Shown here: piece after piece, positions 11,547 to 23,400 of the stretch
How positions within the stretch are numbered: the stretch's first letter is position 1
Layout: each line of letters opens with the position of its first letter
NCBI GenBank assembly: GCA_037179385.1
Contig: CM074180.1
Span: 28,191,455-28,255,454 of the forward strand
DNA length: 64,000 nucleotides
Source: Holothuria scabra
Lineage: Eukaryota > Echinodermata > Holothuroidea > Aspidochirotida > Holothuriidae
Direction: 5' to 3'
Position numbers and translations under genes: made by a program
Notes under the pieces: generated by a model
Databases searched by the model: none
Told to the model about the DNA's origin: nothing
What the model saw: the letters and a program-made list of their open reading frames with translations, nothing else

Positions 11547-12518
11547 TTAGATTCTACCACAGTCATGGAAAAACTTGTCAATATTAACCTTAAAACGGTG
11601 CACTGATGTGGAGTTAACAACCCACTCAGGCAGGCTATTCCACTCACTAACAACCCTATGAGAGAAACTGAACTTCCTAATGTCAAGTCTAGCAAAAGAC
11701 TTTTCAAGCTTTTTGCAATGGCCTCTAACCCGAGGATTACTCTGGACCTTTAAATAACTGCAAGCTAACAAAGGATTCCCTTCAGATAGAAATTTGTATA
11801 CCTGGAGCATGTCCCCCCTAATCCTTCTCAGCTCCAAAGTGGTAAGCCCAAGCAGCTTAAGCCTTTGGGAATAAGGTAGATTTTTAACCTCAGGTATGAG
11901 TCGGGTAGCTCTCTTCTGAACTTGCTCTAAAAGCAATTTGTCCTTTTCAAAGAAGGGACTCCAGGCCTGTGCAGCATAGTCCAGATGGGGTCGAACCAGC
12001 TGCTTATACAAATTTAGCACAATTTCTTTACTAAAACTCTTAAAATTCCTCCTGATCAACCCAAGCACCCTATTTGCCCTTGCAGCAGTAGCTGCACATT
12101 GCCTAGATGACTTCAAATCTCTTGTAATAACTACACCAAGGTCTTTCTCAGAAGTCACTTTGTTCAAATTAGTACCATTCATAGTATAATCATGGTGGGG
12201 ATTCTTAGAACCAAAGTGGAGGACTTTGCACTTATCAGCATTAAAAGACATTTGCCAAGTCTGAGACCATGAAAATAACCTATCCAGATCTTTCTGAAGC
12301 AATAAAGAATCATCCTTTCCTCCAACCTTCCTATAGAGCTTTGTATCATCAGCAAACTTACTTATACTGGAAGTGATAGAGCTATCAATATCATTTATGA
12401 AAATTAAGAAAGGAAGTGGGCCAAGAACAGAACCTTGTGGTACACCACTTGAGACTTCTTTCCAGGAAGAAAAATTTCCATTGACAACAACTCTCTGAGA
12501 CCTACCATTGAGCCATCA
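11547..12518 (-). pseudogene. LINE reverse transcriptase, C-terminal part
   Basis: Second half of the reverse transcriptase after an in-frame TGA at about 12518. The conserved GVPQGSVLGP block is followed by the catalytic FADDTK box near 12345. Then come the thumb and C-terminal region (SWSQTWQMSFNADKCKVLHF, LVRPHLDYAAQAW, LPYSQRLKLLGL), ending GRI. The frame from the TGA to the final stop is open. The nearest possible start is a TTG at 12302, so this is a reading segment rather than a separate gene. The C-terminal text is shared almost unchanged with the 45 kb copy. Confidence 0.9.
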
Positions 12519-12858
12519 ATTGATCCACTGAGCGCACTTGCCCATGATGCCTAACCTATGCAATTTTACCATGAGTCTACCTAGAGGTACTTTGTCAAAA
12601 GCTTTTTGGAAGTCAAGGTAAATGACGTCCACACTGGAACCTGAATCGAGAGACAAAGAAACATCCTCAAGAAAGCTTAGCAAATTTGTAACACAAGATC
12701 TACTGGGTAGGAAACCATGCTGAGTTAGATTGAGTAACCCATTATCTAAGAGATGCTTTAGCAAACAGTCCTTGATTAAGGATTCCATAATTTTGCACAC
12801 AACACTAGTTAAACTGACTGGCCTGTAATTACAAGGTGAGCTCCGATCCCCTCTTTTT
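12519..12858 (-). pseudogene. LINE reverse transcriptase, central part
   Basis: The frame carries SSPCNYRPVSLTSVVCKIME, then TQHGFLPSRSC and VIYLDFQKAFDKVP. The last is the A-box of LINE reverse transcriptases, with one of the catalytic aspartates. It is joined to the upstream part by a single-base frameshift in an A/T run at about 12848-12858. It ends at an in-frame TGA after QWIN. With only these two breaks the copy looks young. Confidence 0.88.
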
Positions 12859-13758
12859 AAAAATTGGAGTGACATTAGCAACCCGCCAGTCAGTAGGAAC
12901 AAAATTTGAGTCAAGACATTTCTGAAAAATAATTGATAGTGGAACTGATAAAACCTCAGAGCATTCATGAAGGATGGCGGGATGGATCCCATCTGGCCCA
13001 GGAGCCTTACTTGCCTTCAAACTCTTTAATTTTTTCAGAACCAGCTCCTCAGAGAACACAATGTCACTCATTGAAGAAGGGATATCAGAACCCCTACAAA
13101 TCCCCATGACAGATGACTCCTTGGTAAAAACAGATACAAAATAATCATTTAACAAATTAGCCATATCCTGATGATCACTAACTAATGAACCATTCACATC
13201 ATGAAGTGGCCCAACCCCCTCCTTAACATACTGCTTAGACCTAACATAGGCATGGAAAGATTTTGGGTTAATCTTAACCTCACTGGCCAACTTTTTTTCA
13301 AACCTAGCTTTAGTGTCCTTAACCAAATTTTTAACTAAGACCTCTTGACTCTTGTAGGCACTTAAGTCATCAGAATCCTTGCTGGCCTTATAACGTCGCC
13401 AACACTTACGTTTCTTCCTAGTTGCCCTGAGTACCTCCCTAGAAATCCAAATAGGCCTACTTTTCACCCGAGCCTTCTTGAGTGGTATACATAACTTTGT
13501 AATATCAGAAACAGTACTGCTGAAAAAATTCCAAGCTTCAGCAGGACCTAAATGAGACAAATGTGCAACCCAATCTATGCTAAGCTCCTCTTTTGCATGA
13601 CTAAAATTAGCTTTACTGAAGTCAAGAACAGTTTTGTCACTACTTGGAGGTTTACTGAAACAACAAATGTCAAAACTAATAAGGTCATGGTCACTACATC
13701 CAACCTTACCACCACTCCTCAAATTTCTGACCAGATTTTCATCAGTACTTAACACCAA
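12848..13758 (-). pseudogene. LINE endonuclease end, linker and start of reverse transcriptase
   Basis: Begins in the endonuclease C-terminus (DLVLSTDENLV, GCSDHDLISFD). A basic linker follows (KSRPIWISREVLRATRKKRK, FHAYVRSK). It reaches the first reverse transcriptase blocks (SKAPGPDGIHPAILHE, WRVANVTPIFKK) and then leaves frame. The 5' end of the insertion is near 13785, so the N-terminal endonuclease and any ORF1 are missing. This is the usual 5' truncation of target-primed insertions. Confidence 0.9.
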
Positions 13759-14031
13759 ATCTAAACAATTATCCTCACGAGTGTTCTTTTTTGCTTACGG
13801 ATTTGTTGAGTGTGGGGTGACTAAATGTTATAAAAAATACTGAAACGGAAGGCAGGGATTATCAGAAGATTTCACTTATGTCAATGCACGGTATTTTAAC
13901 GGACATTTTGCATGTGATAAAAATCCTACTTTTTTACTCTTCTGGTACCGTTACTACGGTATTACTAGTACCATTTGTGGTGCTACCGACGGTTCCAATT
14001 ATGAGTGGGACCGTGAAACCCTATTGCTGAA

Positions 14032-14930
14032 CCTGAGGTGCAGAGCCATAGGCCTAGATAATGGTGTTGTTAACTTGGGTGCAGTGCTATGGCACTGGAA
14101 CCTATCCTATCGATGCTACCTTAAAGTGAATTATTCTATCGTTTATATTCGACCCATTTCATTTAGAACTTCGCATCAATCAAATTTGAACACCAGCAGT
14201 ACAGCAGCCTGTGAACGGTTTAGCATGCACTTCGTTATACGCCTAGTATGGCTAGGCTACAGCTGTACTTTTGACAGTGGTGTAACTCACTGTTTTTTGC
14301 ATGGTTTGGTGACTAACGTTAAGTGCAACGGTCACTCAACAAGGACCCTCTCAGTAACCTATGGAAAAACGTCAGATTAGAAAACGGCTAGGCGTGAAAT
14401 GTTGCCCCAAATAATGAAACTTACCAATCAATACAAGAAATGAAGATATTGTTGAAAGTTCCTCATTGCACTTTTATTAACGGTAGTTGACAAAGATTGT
14501 TACTGGATTACGAACCGCCCTTAGAAGTTGCATGCATTCCGAACGACTTACTAACCGTGTATATGCATACGTACGTTCGTGATGCCAATGCGTATCGCGA
14601 ACACTGTTTAGTCGCACTTTCACATTGCATTGAGAGAGCAGAGCCAACATAATGTATACGTACGTGCTCTCCCCAATGCATGAACTTTGTCACGACAATG
14701 AAGTACACGGCTGTCATTTACAGTAAAGAGACGTCTTATGACAAGTTAAAGTCTCACTGTTTTGCGTTCACAGCATACAGTTTTCATATAAGAGCGTCTC
14801 GGAGCATCAGCTTAGCCTCAACTTCCAGTTCCAACCGCAAAATCTTCTCTTATTTCTGTTACAACTACATTTCATTTATGAAACATGTAGGGTTCGTTTT
14901 ATCAAATACCAAAGTTAAAATTGTGTCATA
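14032..14930. other. No gene recognised
   Basis: Moderate GC with several TACGTACG words near 14560 and 14655. No coding or repeat assignment was made. Confidence 0.35.
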
Positions 14931-15033
14931 CTTGTCAGTTCATACCCTAGGCGTACGGGAGCATTTCAGTTTGGGGGTGGGGGTGGGTCAGAGGAAACTC
15001 TGCCCGAAAAATGTAATTCTGCCCGAAAGACTA

Positions 15034-15115
15034 TCTAAGCGGAGCGCCACCATCAGTTGGCGCGGAGCGTGCAGAAAATTCTGAAAAATCGCAACCCCTC
15101 AGATTGCCGGAAATG
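15034..15115 (+). repeat. Shared GCGCCACCATC-TTGGCGC module
   Basis: The module CTAAGCGGAGCGCCACCATC ... TTGGCGCGGAGCG is followed by a CCGGAAATGGCCTTTCCCGG-type tail. It also appears near 15.80, 16.14, 21.39, 31.82, 33.70 and 48.47 kb, and inverted near 28.70 kb. These sites belong to hAT families with different ends. GCGCCA and TGGCGC form a short hairpin. Confidence 0.75.
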
Positions 15116-15706
15116 GCCTTTCCCGGGCTTATAAGCAGAATCAAAGCCGTCGATATTTTGAACTTTCGTTTGCAATGAAATTTTCACCAAAAATGAGCAA
15201 ATCTTCAAAAAGGTCAGAAAACTCCCAGATGAAATGTACCAATACCATTGGATAACTACATTAAGCTATAATCATTGGAAAATGAGTTTGTTTGCGCGTT
15301 CTTCAAACTATTTTACGTCATGCAGCATGAGATTATCTCAATATAATTTTGAAAATTGAAAAACTTCAGATACCCTCGAAAATCCAAAGCATTGTCATGG
15401 AGGGCGATAGACAGACTCTCAGCGCTCCGCGCCACCATGGCTTGGCCCGGAACGCCCCAAGATCGCTGGAAATGGCAGGCTTCCAAGGCTATTTAAGAGT
15501 TCCCACAACTCAGTAAGTTGAATCAATACAGTGAGATGTATTACCCCTAGAGCTGTGTAATCAGAAAGAAAGGAAGGGGGAAGGGCGTTGACAAGGCACT
15601 ATTCATATATTCTCCCGATCCAGCAATTGGTAAATGAGGTTCGTCTTTAAAAACATTTGAGGTGTGAAAGACAAAGTAATATTATGATATACTGCACCTG
15701 CGAATG

Positions 15707-17328
15707 CAGTGGCCTAGCCAGGATGGGATTTTTTGGGGGCCTAGGAAACAAGTGGGGGACCTGGTACCTCCGAAGGTCAGGCTTGGCAAGACTAATTAAG
15801 TGGAGCGCCACCATCGGTTGGCGCCGAGCGTACAAGAAAATTTTGTGCTTTAAAACCCCTCCAGATGGCCGGAAGCGGCACTTCCCTCGTGTTTTAAGCT
15901 GGATGTACCCAGCCCAGAAATACGAATCTGATGCCTGCGACTTCTCAAATAATGAGAATAAAAAATCAATCTATGAAAAATGGTAATACATACCCTTTTT
16001 AGGGCCCCCCAAACTGGGCACATCTGATCTGTGGCCTGGGGATGAAACTTAAGGGAAGCAGTATCTCCCTTTCCCTTGGGAAAAATTGTAAACTTCAGAA
16101 GGACGTAGATCGCAAATGCGGCAATATTTGAATCTAAGCGGAGCGCCACCATCGGTTGGCGCGGAGCGTACAAGAAAATTTTGGGCTTTAAAACCCCTCC
16201 AGATGGCCGGAAACAGCACTTCCCACGTGTTTTAAACTCAATGCACTCAGCCGCAAATGCGGCAATATTTGAATGGATTTCAGCTAACCTAAGGTAGTAC
16301 CTTACCCTTTAACAGGAAAACCAAAAGTAGTTGTGTCCCCCTGTGAGAATTTTTCTTTGCGTTATTTTTCCTAGATGCAAAATGGTCCTATGTTTGGCAA
16401 AACTTTAAACTGATTATAGGCCTAAGTTTTAGGATTTTCTCTTTTTGGGGAGCATGAAAAATATCAAAATGCTTTTAGTTTTTGTAGAGATTTTACAAGA
16501 GACATACATACTCGCAAAGGAACAATTGCAAAATGGTGCAGTATTTGTCCATCGGTACATTACATAGTAAAAATTAAAATACTACGAATAAATCTCTCAA
16601 AATAATTGAACCGCAAAGCAGAAGTATGGATCATGTGGGAAACACATGAAATCAGGACTTTGTGGACATTTTACAAATCCCCGGACGTCAGTGCCAACTA
16701 GTAAAAAAGGACTTGTCGAAAAAAATCGTCCTACAGTGGCACCTTGCATGGGCAGGAGTGAAGCACGACATAGGCCTAGGCCTACTTGTTAAGGATGGAA
16801 GGGAAGAATTATCTGAGGGCAGTACCTTACCCTTACCTGCTTACGTCATATTTCGTGTATGACAAAGTATAGGAATGGTCGTGTAAAAGTGGTCCCCAGT
16901 GTACGATTGCCTTATTTTCAGTAAATCAATCAGCCATCCGAAAGGCAGAAAGGGTTTTGACCTAAGAAAGTCACATTTGTCGTCGAGACTTTCGTTTCAA
17001 CTTCTAAGTGAAATGCAATAAACGACAGTGCAGATCACAAACGGTATCTAATTTAGTGAAAGTAGGCATTTTGAAGTTATAACTTGATTTCATACGTGCG
17101 CACAAAATGTGTTTTACACACATTCATCCATGCTTTTTTTCAATTTTCACTCCTTTTATTTATTTACTGTTTTGAAGGAAATACTTCAAATTTTATTTCC
17201 GTTCAAAAATTTTATTTTTTTTTCAATTACTTTATCAGGACGCAAAAAATCTAGGGGGCCTGAAGAAAATCTGGGGGGCCTAGGCCCCCCAGCCCCTCCC
17301 CCCCCCCCACACCGTGGCTACGCCACTG
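15707..17328. mobile_element. hAT-type element, CAGTGGCGTAGCCA ends
   Basis: The left end CAGTGGCCTAGCCAGGATGG and the right end, inverted, CAGTGGCGTAGCCACGGTG, match a very common hAT terminus. The flanks are TGCGAATG (15699-15706) and TGGGGATG (17329-17336), 6 of 8 matching. A C-run (G inward) lies inside the right end. Two copies of the shared module are inside. The copy at 48376 belongs to the same family. Confidence 0.8.
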
Positions 17329-18379
17329 TGGGGATGTATAAAACATTACCTGGTCTAGTATCTTTCCGGGGAAAACTGTAAAACGGAATTAAAATCATGA
17401 GTACCGTATGTCTGTGACTCTGTTGCGACTCTTGTCCGGCTTGTCACGTTGCTAGATGTTTTTACATGAATTTGTGGGCAGACTTACTTGCAGATTTGTT
17501 CTCACTAAATTCGCATGAGTGAGCAAACAAGCTACGCTGATTTGTTTACCATTGCCCGAATTTCGGTTCAACAGCACTGCAGGTTAAAAAGTTTCGCACA
17601 ATTTTAAGAGGATCACTTTGAAAAGTGCAAAATCGTCATCTCATTCATATGCTGCCGAAATACCTCTCGACCAAGTACGTTTCAGCCTTCTGGTAACTAT
17701 TGATGATTGTCATTTAGTTATGTGGTGCGTCACAAGATAGCTTTTGATTGATTTGTTTTGGCAAAATATTGGGGACTGTATGCATCCTCTCTCCCCTTGT
17801 AATCTGGCAATTAAAAATATCCCGGAACTTTTTGGCAACTTTTGCCCGAATATTGTGTCATTTCGGGCAAAAGTTTGCGCAAGAATATGAAGTAAGGCTG
17901 ACAAAAAATGTTTTTTTTTTCATAAGCTGCTCGAATGTGTCGCGAATTTTGGTATCTTTTATAGTTTTCATGAAAATTGCTTTTTTATTATTTTTTCGGC
18001 CAAGTGTTTGAAGGAATTCGGGTGCGCCTAGGCGTTTTCTGTGTAAGTAGAAACAAACCAGGTTTTAAGACTCAAACGGCTGCCCGAAATTTTCCAGATC
18101 CCTGCCCGAATTTTAGGTCTTGAGAAAACTGCCCCCCCCCCCCCCCGCCTCGTACGCCTATGGTTCATACTTTACAAAGTTGTTGTAATCCATTTTTATG
18201 GGTATGGAGAAAAAAGAAATTATATGATCATGATGCCCCTTTTCTTGTTAAAAATGAAGATTTTGCTTTATTAAATTATCAATTAATGAATTGCATTATG
18301 TACAACTACATAACAAGAATGCAAAAATGCATTGAGGTTTCGATGATAAATACATGCTCTTTTCAATGAAATGCTACAT

Positions 18380-20165
18380 TTCCTGTAACAACTGGTCACC
18401 CAGAGTGACCTTTGACTCCACCTGTTAGTAACTGGTTTTTCTTTTAACCAAAACATATCTATATTCCAAAAGCCAAATTTCATACTGTGCCTTATTAAAG
18501 ATAATCTGCAAACTCGCTGCTTACATCATCATATCAAGTTTGAAATCAATCCAAGTTTCCTACCTTGAGATACAGTGTGAACAATGTTTTCTGAGTTTGA
18601 CCCCCTAAGACTCCAAATCACCTTTGACCTCTACCAAAATCAGAAGGTTCTTCCTTACATCATAACGCATCAACACATGAAATTTGAAATCAATCCAAGC
18701 TTCCTACCTTGAGATATTGTGTTAAAAAATTTTCAGGATTTTTCCCCTTCTGACCCCAAATGATCTTTGACCTCCACCAAAATAAATAGCATTCTACTTT
18801 TCATCATAAAGCATCAACATATCAAGTCTGAAATGAATCAACTTTCCTACCATGATGTATCATGTAAGCAAGGATTTCAGGGTTGGACCTCATGTGGCCC
18901 CAAATGACCTTTGACCTCCACCAAACTTAATTGGGTTTTTCCTTACATCATAACTCATCAACATATCAAGTTTGATATGAATCAAAGTTTCTTACCTTGA
19001 GATATTGTGTAAACCAGGATTTCGGGGTTTGACCCCATGTGACCCCAAATGACCTTTGACCTGGACGAAAATTACTTGGATTCTTTCTTACATCATAATG
19101 CATCAACCTATCAAGATTGAAAAGAATCCAACTTTCCTATCATGATGTATCATGTAGGGTTTGACCCCATGTGACCCCAAATGACCTTTCACCTCCACCA
19201 AAATTGATTGGGTTCTTCCTTACATCATAAGGCATCAACATTTCAAGTTTGAAATGAATCTAAGTTTCCTACCTTGAACTATAGTGTAAACAAGGATTTT
19301 GGGGTTTGACCCCACATAACCCCATATGACCTTTGACCTCTACCAAAATTGATTGGGTTCTTCCTTACATCATAAGGCATCAACAAACATATCAAGTTTG
19401 AACTAAATCTAAGTTTCCTACCATGAGATATCGTGTAAACAAGGATTTTGGGGTCCGACCCCATGTGAACCCAGATGACCCTTGACCTCCACCAAAATAA
19501 ATAGGATCCTTCTTTACATCATAATGCATCAACATATCAAGGTTGAAATGAACCCAAGTTTTCTACCATGATGTATCATGTAAACAAGGATTTCAGGGTT
19601 TTACCCCATGTGACCCCAAATGACCTTTAACCTCCACGAAAATATGTTAGGTTCTTATTTACATCATAACGCATCATCATATCAAGTTTGAGATTAATCC
19701 AAGTTTCCTATCTTGAGATATCGTGAAAACAAGGATTTCGGGGTTTGACCCCACATGACCCAAATGACCTTTGACCTCCACCAAAATCAATAGGGTTCTT
19801 TCTTACATTGTAACGCATCAACATAGTTTGGAAGTGATCCAAGTTTCCTACCATGAGATATCGTGTAAACAAGGATTTCGGGATTTGACCCCAGGTGACC
19901 CCAAATAAAATTTGACCTCCACCAAAATAAAGAGGGTTCTTCCTTACATCATAACGCATTACCACATCAAGTTTGAAATTAATCCCAGTTTCCTATCTTG
20001 AGATATTGTGTAAACAAGGGTTTTGGTTTTTGACCCCCTGTGACCCCAGATGAACTTTGACCTCAACCAAAATAAGTAGGGTTCTTCCTCTCGGTATGGA
20101 GTATCTGTGTACCAAGTTTGAGAATTGTCAGATCTTCCCTTCTCAAGATATCGTGTAAACAAGCA
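18380..20165 (+). repeat. Tandem array of ~145-bp units with DR1 sites
   Basis: About 12 imperfect head-to-tail units. Each holds TTTGACCCCATGTGACCCCA, AATGACCTTTGACCTCCACC, AAAAT..ATAGGGTTCTTC, TTACATCATAACGCATCAAC and TTTCCTACCTTGAGATATCG. Landmark spacing is mostly 132-151 bases, typically ~145. Exact TGACCTTTGACCT occurs at 18905, 19050, 19327 and 19765, with one- or two-base variants in most other units. The unit also occurs at 1.98-2.49 kb. No protein is encoded. Confidence 0.9.
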
Positions 20166-20172
20166 AAGTGTC

Positions 20173-20256
20173 ACAAACACACACACACGCACATACACAC
20201 ATACATACACACACATACACACGCACATACACACATACATACACACACACGCCATC
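20173..20256 (+). repeat. CA/CATA microsatellite
   Basis: Interrupted CACA, CATACA and CACG units at the end of the 145-bp array. The open frames across it are a consequence of the repeat. Confidence 0.9.
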
Positions 20257-20577
20257 ATGAATGCATAGGTTTCTCTTTTCATCGAAACCAAAAATCGCTG
20301 AGCAAGAAAGGATATTCAGTGTTCAACTCGCTTGACCACGTAAGCTGCCAAGTGACAACTGCTCACAATGAGTTGACGACAAGCGCGCAGTTAAAAACAT
20401 CACACATTAAGATTTCAAGTTAAATATGCTCACCATTGAAATCCTAAGCTATAGCTAAAGCTTAGATTTCGATGACGTCCACGCACTTCTTGCAGGATTG
20501 GTAAAAGTGGTTTTCTGATTGGCTGAAGTAATGTCGCATGCATAGGCGTACGAGACGGGGGTGCAGGGAGCACTCGC

Positions 20578-22602
20578 CAAGGGTGGCGCCAAGATTTCCC
20601 CGACAGAGGGCCAAGCTCCTCGACAGGGGGGGGGGCAGCATTTCAAGGCCCCGAAAAAGGCTTTGAGTAAATCCCGTTGGGACGTAACTTAGCAGATTTT
20701 GAGGCGCGCCTAGCGCGCGAAATTTTTGGCTTTCTTTTCAACAAAAACTTAAAAATCAGGAGTTTATTTTGAAGACAAAATTTAACATTTTCGTAAAACA
20801 AATGGCTTTACAATTGTAAGGACCATAAAAAGGTTGGGGTGTTTTTGAAGAATTTTTCCTTGATATGGGCAAAATAAAAAATGTTATATAAGCGACAGCT
20901 GAAAATATTTTGGTGTTAAGCATTTAATCGTACTGGGCCAACGTACTAAGGCTTCAACACGAGACTACAAGTTTGCCCAAATTTTGTTTTTTCCTTTTTT
21001 GAACGAAGATTTGAAAATTAAGAGATTACTTTATTGGTGAAAATTTGGAATCTAATAGAAGAATTTTTTTCTGGTACGGTTATAACTTGAAAAATTTGGG
21101 TTTTTTTAAAGTGATATGCCTCTCAAGAGCAAATTTAAATCACTAGAATGCGGGGTGATTAACCGAGTTGGCTTTGGTTATTTGTTGTACGGAGTATCCA
21201 TCGAAATTGGAAAATTTTGCCATTTTGCCGAAAAGCTATCAATGTGCAGAGCACAGAAACTTTTGAAAAAGTGAGAACCCCCAGACAGCAGGAAATGACA
21301 TTTCCCGGGCACGTCATAATATTGCCCCGAAACGAAGAAATATTTGCAAAAATGCATTGTTCTGTTAAGTTACCTGTTCGAACAATACACGATCTAAGCG
21401 GAACGCCACCATCAGTTGGCGCTGAGCGTGCAGAAAAATGTTAAAAAATCTAACCACTCAGACAGCCGGAAATGGCATCTTCAAGACTTGTAACTTGAAA
21501 TAAAGCAGTTTTTGAGCTTTCCTTTGAAAAAAAAAGAAGAACAAATAAACCCAGCGTGCTAAGTGATAAGAAAATTACCAGATAAAATGTACTGCTACAA
21601 CTAGGTGTAATGTTCTTGTCTTTTTTTGTCGGGGAAAAACTGTGCAACGGAGTTGAAAACATAATAAGTGTTTTTGACTCTATTAAGAATCTTCGTTGTA
21701 TTCAGTTTTAAGGTCAGCTAAATTGATGAGATTTTCTACGTGACTGCCCGAACTCTAAAATATAAATTTTACTTCCAACGTATTTCAAAATATGTCCTGT
21801 TACAAGGTGGATTCAAATGAATTTTCAGTCAGACTTATTGGGAGATATTCTCACACAACTGTATATCATTATGAGTTGCTGAAATGGCCTGGCCGATTTT
21901 CATTACCGTTGCTAGAATTCGGCTGTTGGGGCAGGCCAGAAGACAGACCTTTGGGCACTGCATATACATGGACAACCTCTCGTCCGTTTTTGTAAGGAAG
22001 ATTCGGAATTGTGAGTTTCCTTGAAGAATATGGTCTTCTAGTAAGCAAAATCAAGAAAATCGTGACTGAAGTTTATCAGACCCGCATCTTTTATCAGTTT
22101 ATCGTGGGCACGTACAGTAGATGAAGGATCCCCGACAAAATTGGATTTTCTCAACAACAGGGAGAGGGCAGCCTTCCCCGACGGGGGCATGACTTTGCCG
22201 ATTGTAGATAGGATAAAGGATAGCAGAGCTAGTAAGAAGTGATGAAAACAGATTCAGATAAGCATCAAAATAGCGTCCCAGAAGAAAAAATAGTTCATGA
22301 AGAAATAAAACAGTTCATGATCATCAATCCATTAACTTGACGTTCATTTTTAGTCTTCCCCGACGGTGGAGGAGATAGGAACAGGTACATGGAATGAGGT
22401 ATAACAGAGCTTAGAAGAAGTGATTGAATATCGAATCCGACATAATTAAAATAGCATTTCAAAACAAAAAATATGATCAAGATCACCCATCGAGAAACTT
22501 CGGTCCTTGTGGATATTTTTATTTTTATTTTTACTATGTTTAGGCCTCCCAGACAAAACCACCGACCTTCCCCCAGGGGTGCCTCCGCTGGCGCCACCCA
22601 TG
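20578..22602. mobile_element. hAT-type element, GGTGGCGCCA family
   Basis: The left end is CAAGGGTGGCGCCAAGATTT and the right end CTGGCGCCACCCATG. The flanks are GCACTCGC (20570-20577) and GCCCTCTC (22603-22610), 6 of 8 matching. Its interior aligns with the element at 30714-33624 over most of its length. Shared phrases include GGGACGTAAC, CTTAAAAATC, TACAAGGTGG, CGTTGCTAGAATTCGGCTGT and GGAATTGTGAGTTTCCTTGA. No transposase frame is seen. Confidence 0.8.
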
Positions 22603-22639
22603 GCCCTCTCCCTCCCATTCGGAAAAATCATGATAAAGC

Positions 22640-23400
22640 ATAGGCGTAAGAAGCGGGGCGAGGGGCTGGGGCGACAGCTACCCTCTCCAGAGAAAATGGG
22701 GAGGAAGCAACCATGCTTCCGCCTCACTTCCCTGGTAAGAAAGCCCCTTATTTCATTTTCCAAATCTCAAGAAAGAAAATAGTTCTAGCTCATAAATGAG
22801 TTTGGTAAACTTTTCCAAGCCCTGGAAAGGACAAAATCGGATATTTACCAAATGCAACACCATATCATCAAGAGACATCGGTAGCTATAGTGCTATTTTT
22901 TTTTTTGTTACTATTACTGATGTGTCAAAATGTTATCAATGTTCTATGTTGCAGAGCAGTGACGTAGCTACATCAGGCATGGGACGATTGCCCCATGGCT
23001 TGAAAAAGTGAAAAATTCTCAAATTTGCCAGTTGAGACACCAGTCACATACATTTCAGTTTTCCAACTTTTCCTCCATAAAATTCTGAATTCTTCCTAAT
23101 AAAAGCTCCATATTTGTTAGTATAGGCTTTAAAAAGGCAACATTTTCCTCGCGTATCCCCCTCCCCCTTATTGCAACCCTAAATGAAGTAAGGGGTCGCA
23201 AATGAAGCAGTCAGTGGTAATTTTTTCCAAGCCGCTACATTGCCGTTTCCCTACTAAATTTTCTTCAAAATAGAGTTTTAAGTATTTTGTCTAAAAAAGG
23301 CAATGTTTCGGGACTTTTTGAGTGTCGTCGAGAAGCCTCAATCCGCACTCCTTAGATAACATTATGTTGACAACAACGATCTTCAGTCGACAATGCTCTC
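22640..23400 (+). repeat. Dispersed CATAGGCGTA repeat family
   Basis: Starts CATAGGCGTAAGAAGCGGGG, then GAAGCA.CCATGCTTCCGCC. A body follows with AAACTTTTCCAAGCCCTGGA and ACAACAACGATCTTCAGTCG. Related copies are at about 37000-37553 (minus), 39780-40210 (plus) and 41046-41600 (plus). Confidence 0.65.

Larger units (their letters stand above)
11407..13785 (-). mobile_element. CR1-like LINE, 5'-truncated
   Basis: A non-LTR retrotransposon on the minus strand. It begins within the C-terminal part of the endonuclease domain (GCSDHD motif) and runs through a full reverse transcriptase. It ends at the left in a pentanucleotide (TTATG)n tail, seen as ATAAC on the plus strand. Short microsatellite tails without poly(A) are usual for the CR1/L2 group. 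A near-identical partial copy is at 44989-46149, an older plus-strand copy at 57429-58355 and a scrap at 54895-54966. Confidence 0.9.
9939..14023. mobile_element. hAT-type element carrying a LINE
   Basis: The left end reads TAAGGTTGCACGGTATACCG and the right end GGACCGTGAAACCCTA, an inverted pair sharing AGG.TT.CACGGT. The flanks are TTGCTGAG (9931-9938) and TTGCTGAA (14024-14031), an 8-bp duplication with one change. The left subterminal region is dense in GGTACC/GTACCGGTAC words. The interior has a ~334-bp tandem duplication and the CR1-like LINE at 11407-13785. No transposase frame is seen. Confidence 0.85.
14946..18162. mobile_element. hAT-type element with nested hAT
   Basis: The left end is CCTAGGCGTACGGG. 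The right end is CGTACGCCTATG, which inverts to CATAGGCGTACG. A perfect 8-bp duplication, GTTCATAC, lies at 14938-14945 and 18163-18170. Just inside the right end is a run of 15-16 C (G on the inward strand). The phrase TGCCCGAAA recurs near both ends. The element is interrupted by the copy at 15707-17328. Confidence 0.9.

Noticed and set aside
18380..20165. CRISPR-like periodic repeats
   Set aside because: The units are contiguous, diverged and ~145 bp, with no constant spacer-repeat architecture, in a eukaryotic context.
20118..20423. His/Thr-rich frame
   Set aside because: A translated CA microsatellite.
22507..22782. Proline-rich 91-codon frame
   Set aside because: Spans the junction of two hAT ends and their G/C-rich subterminal sequence.
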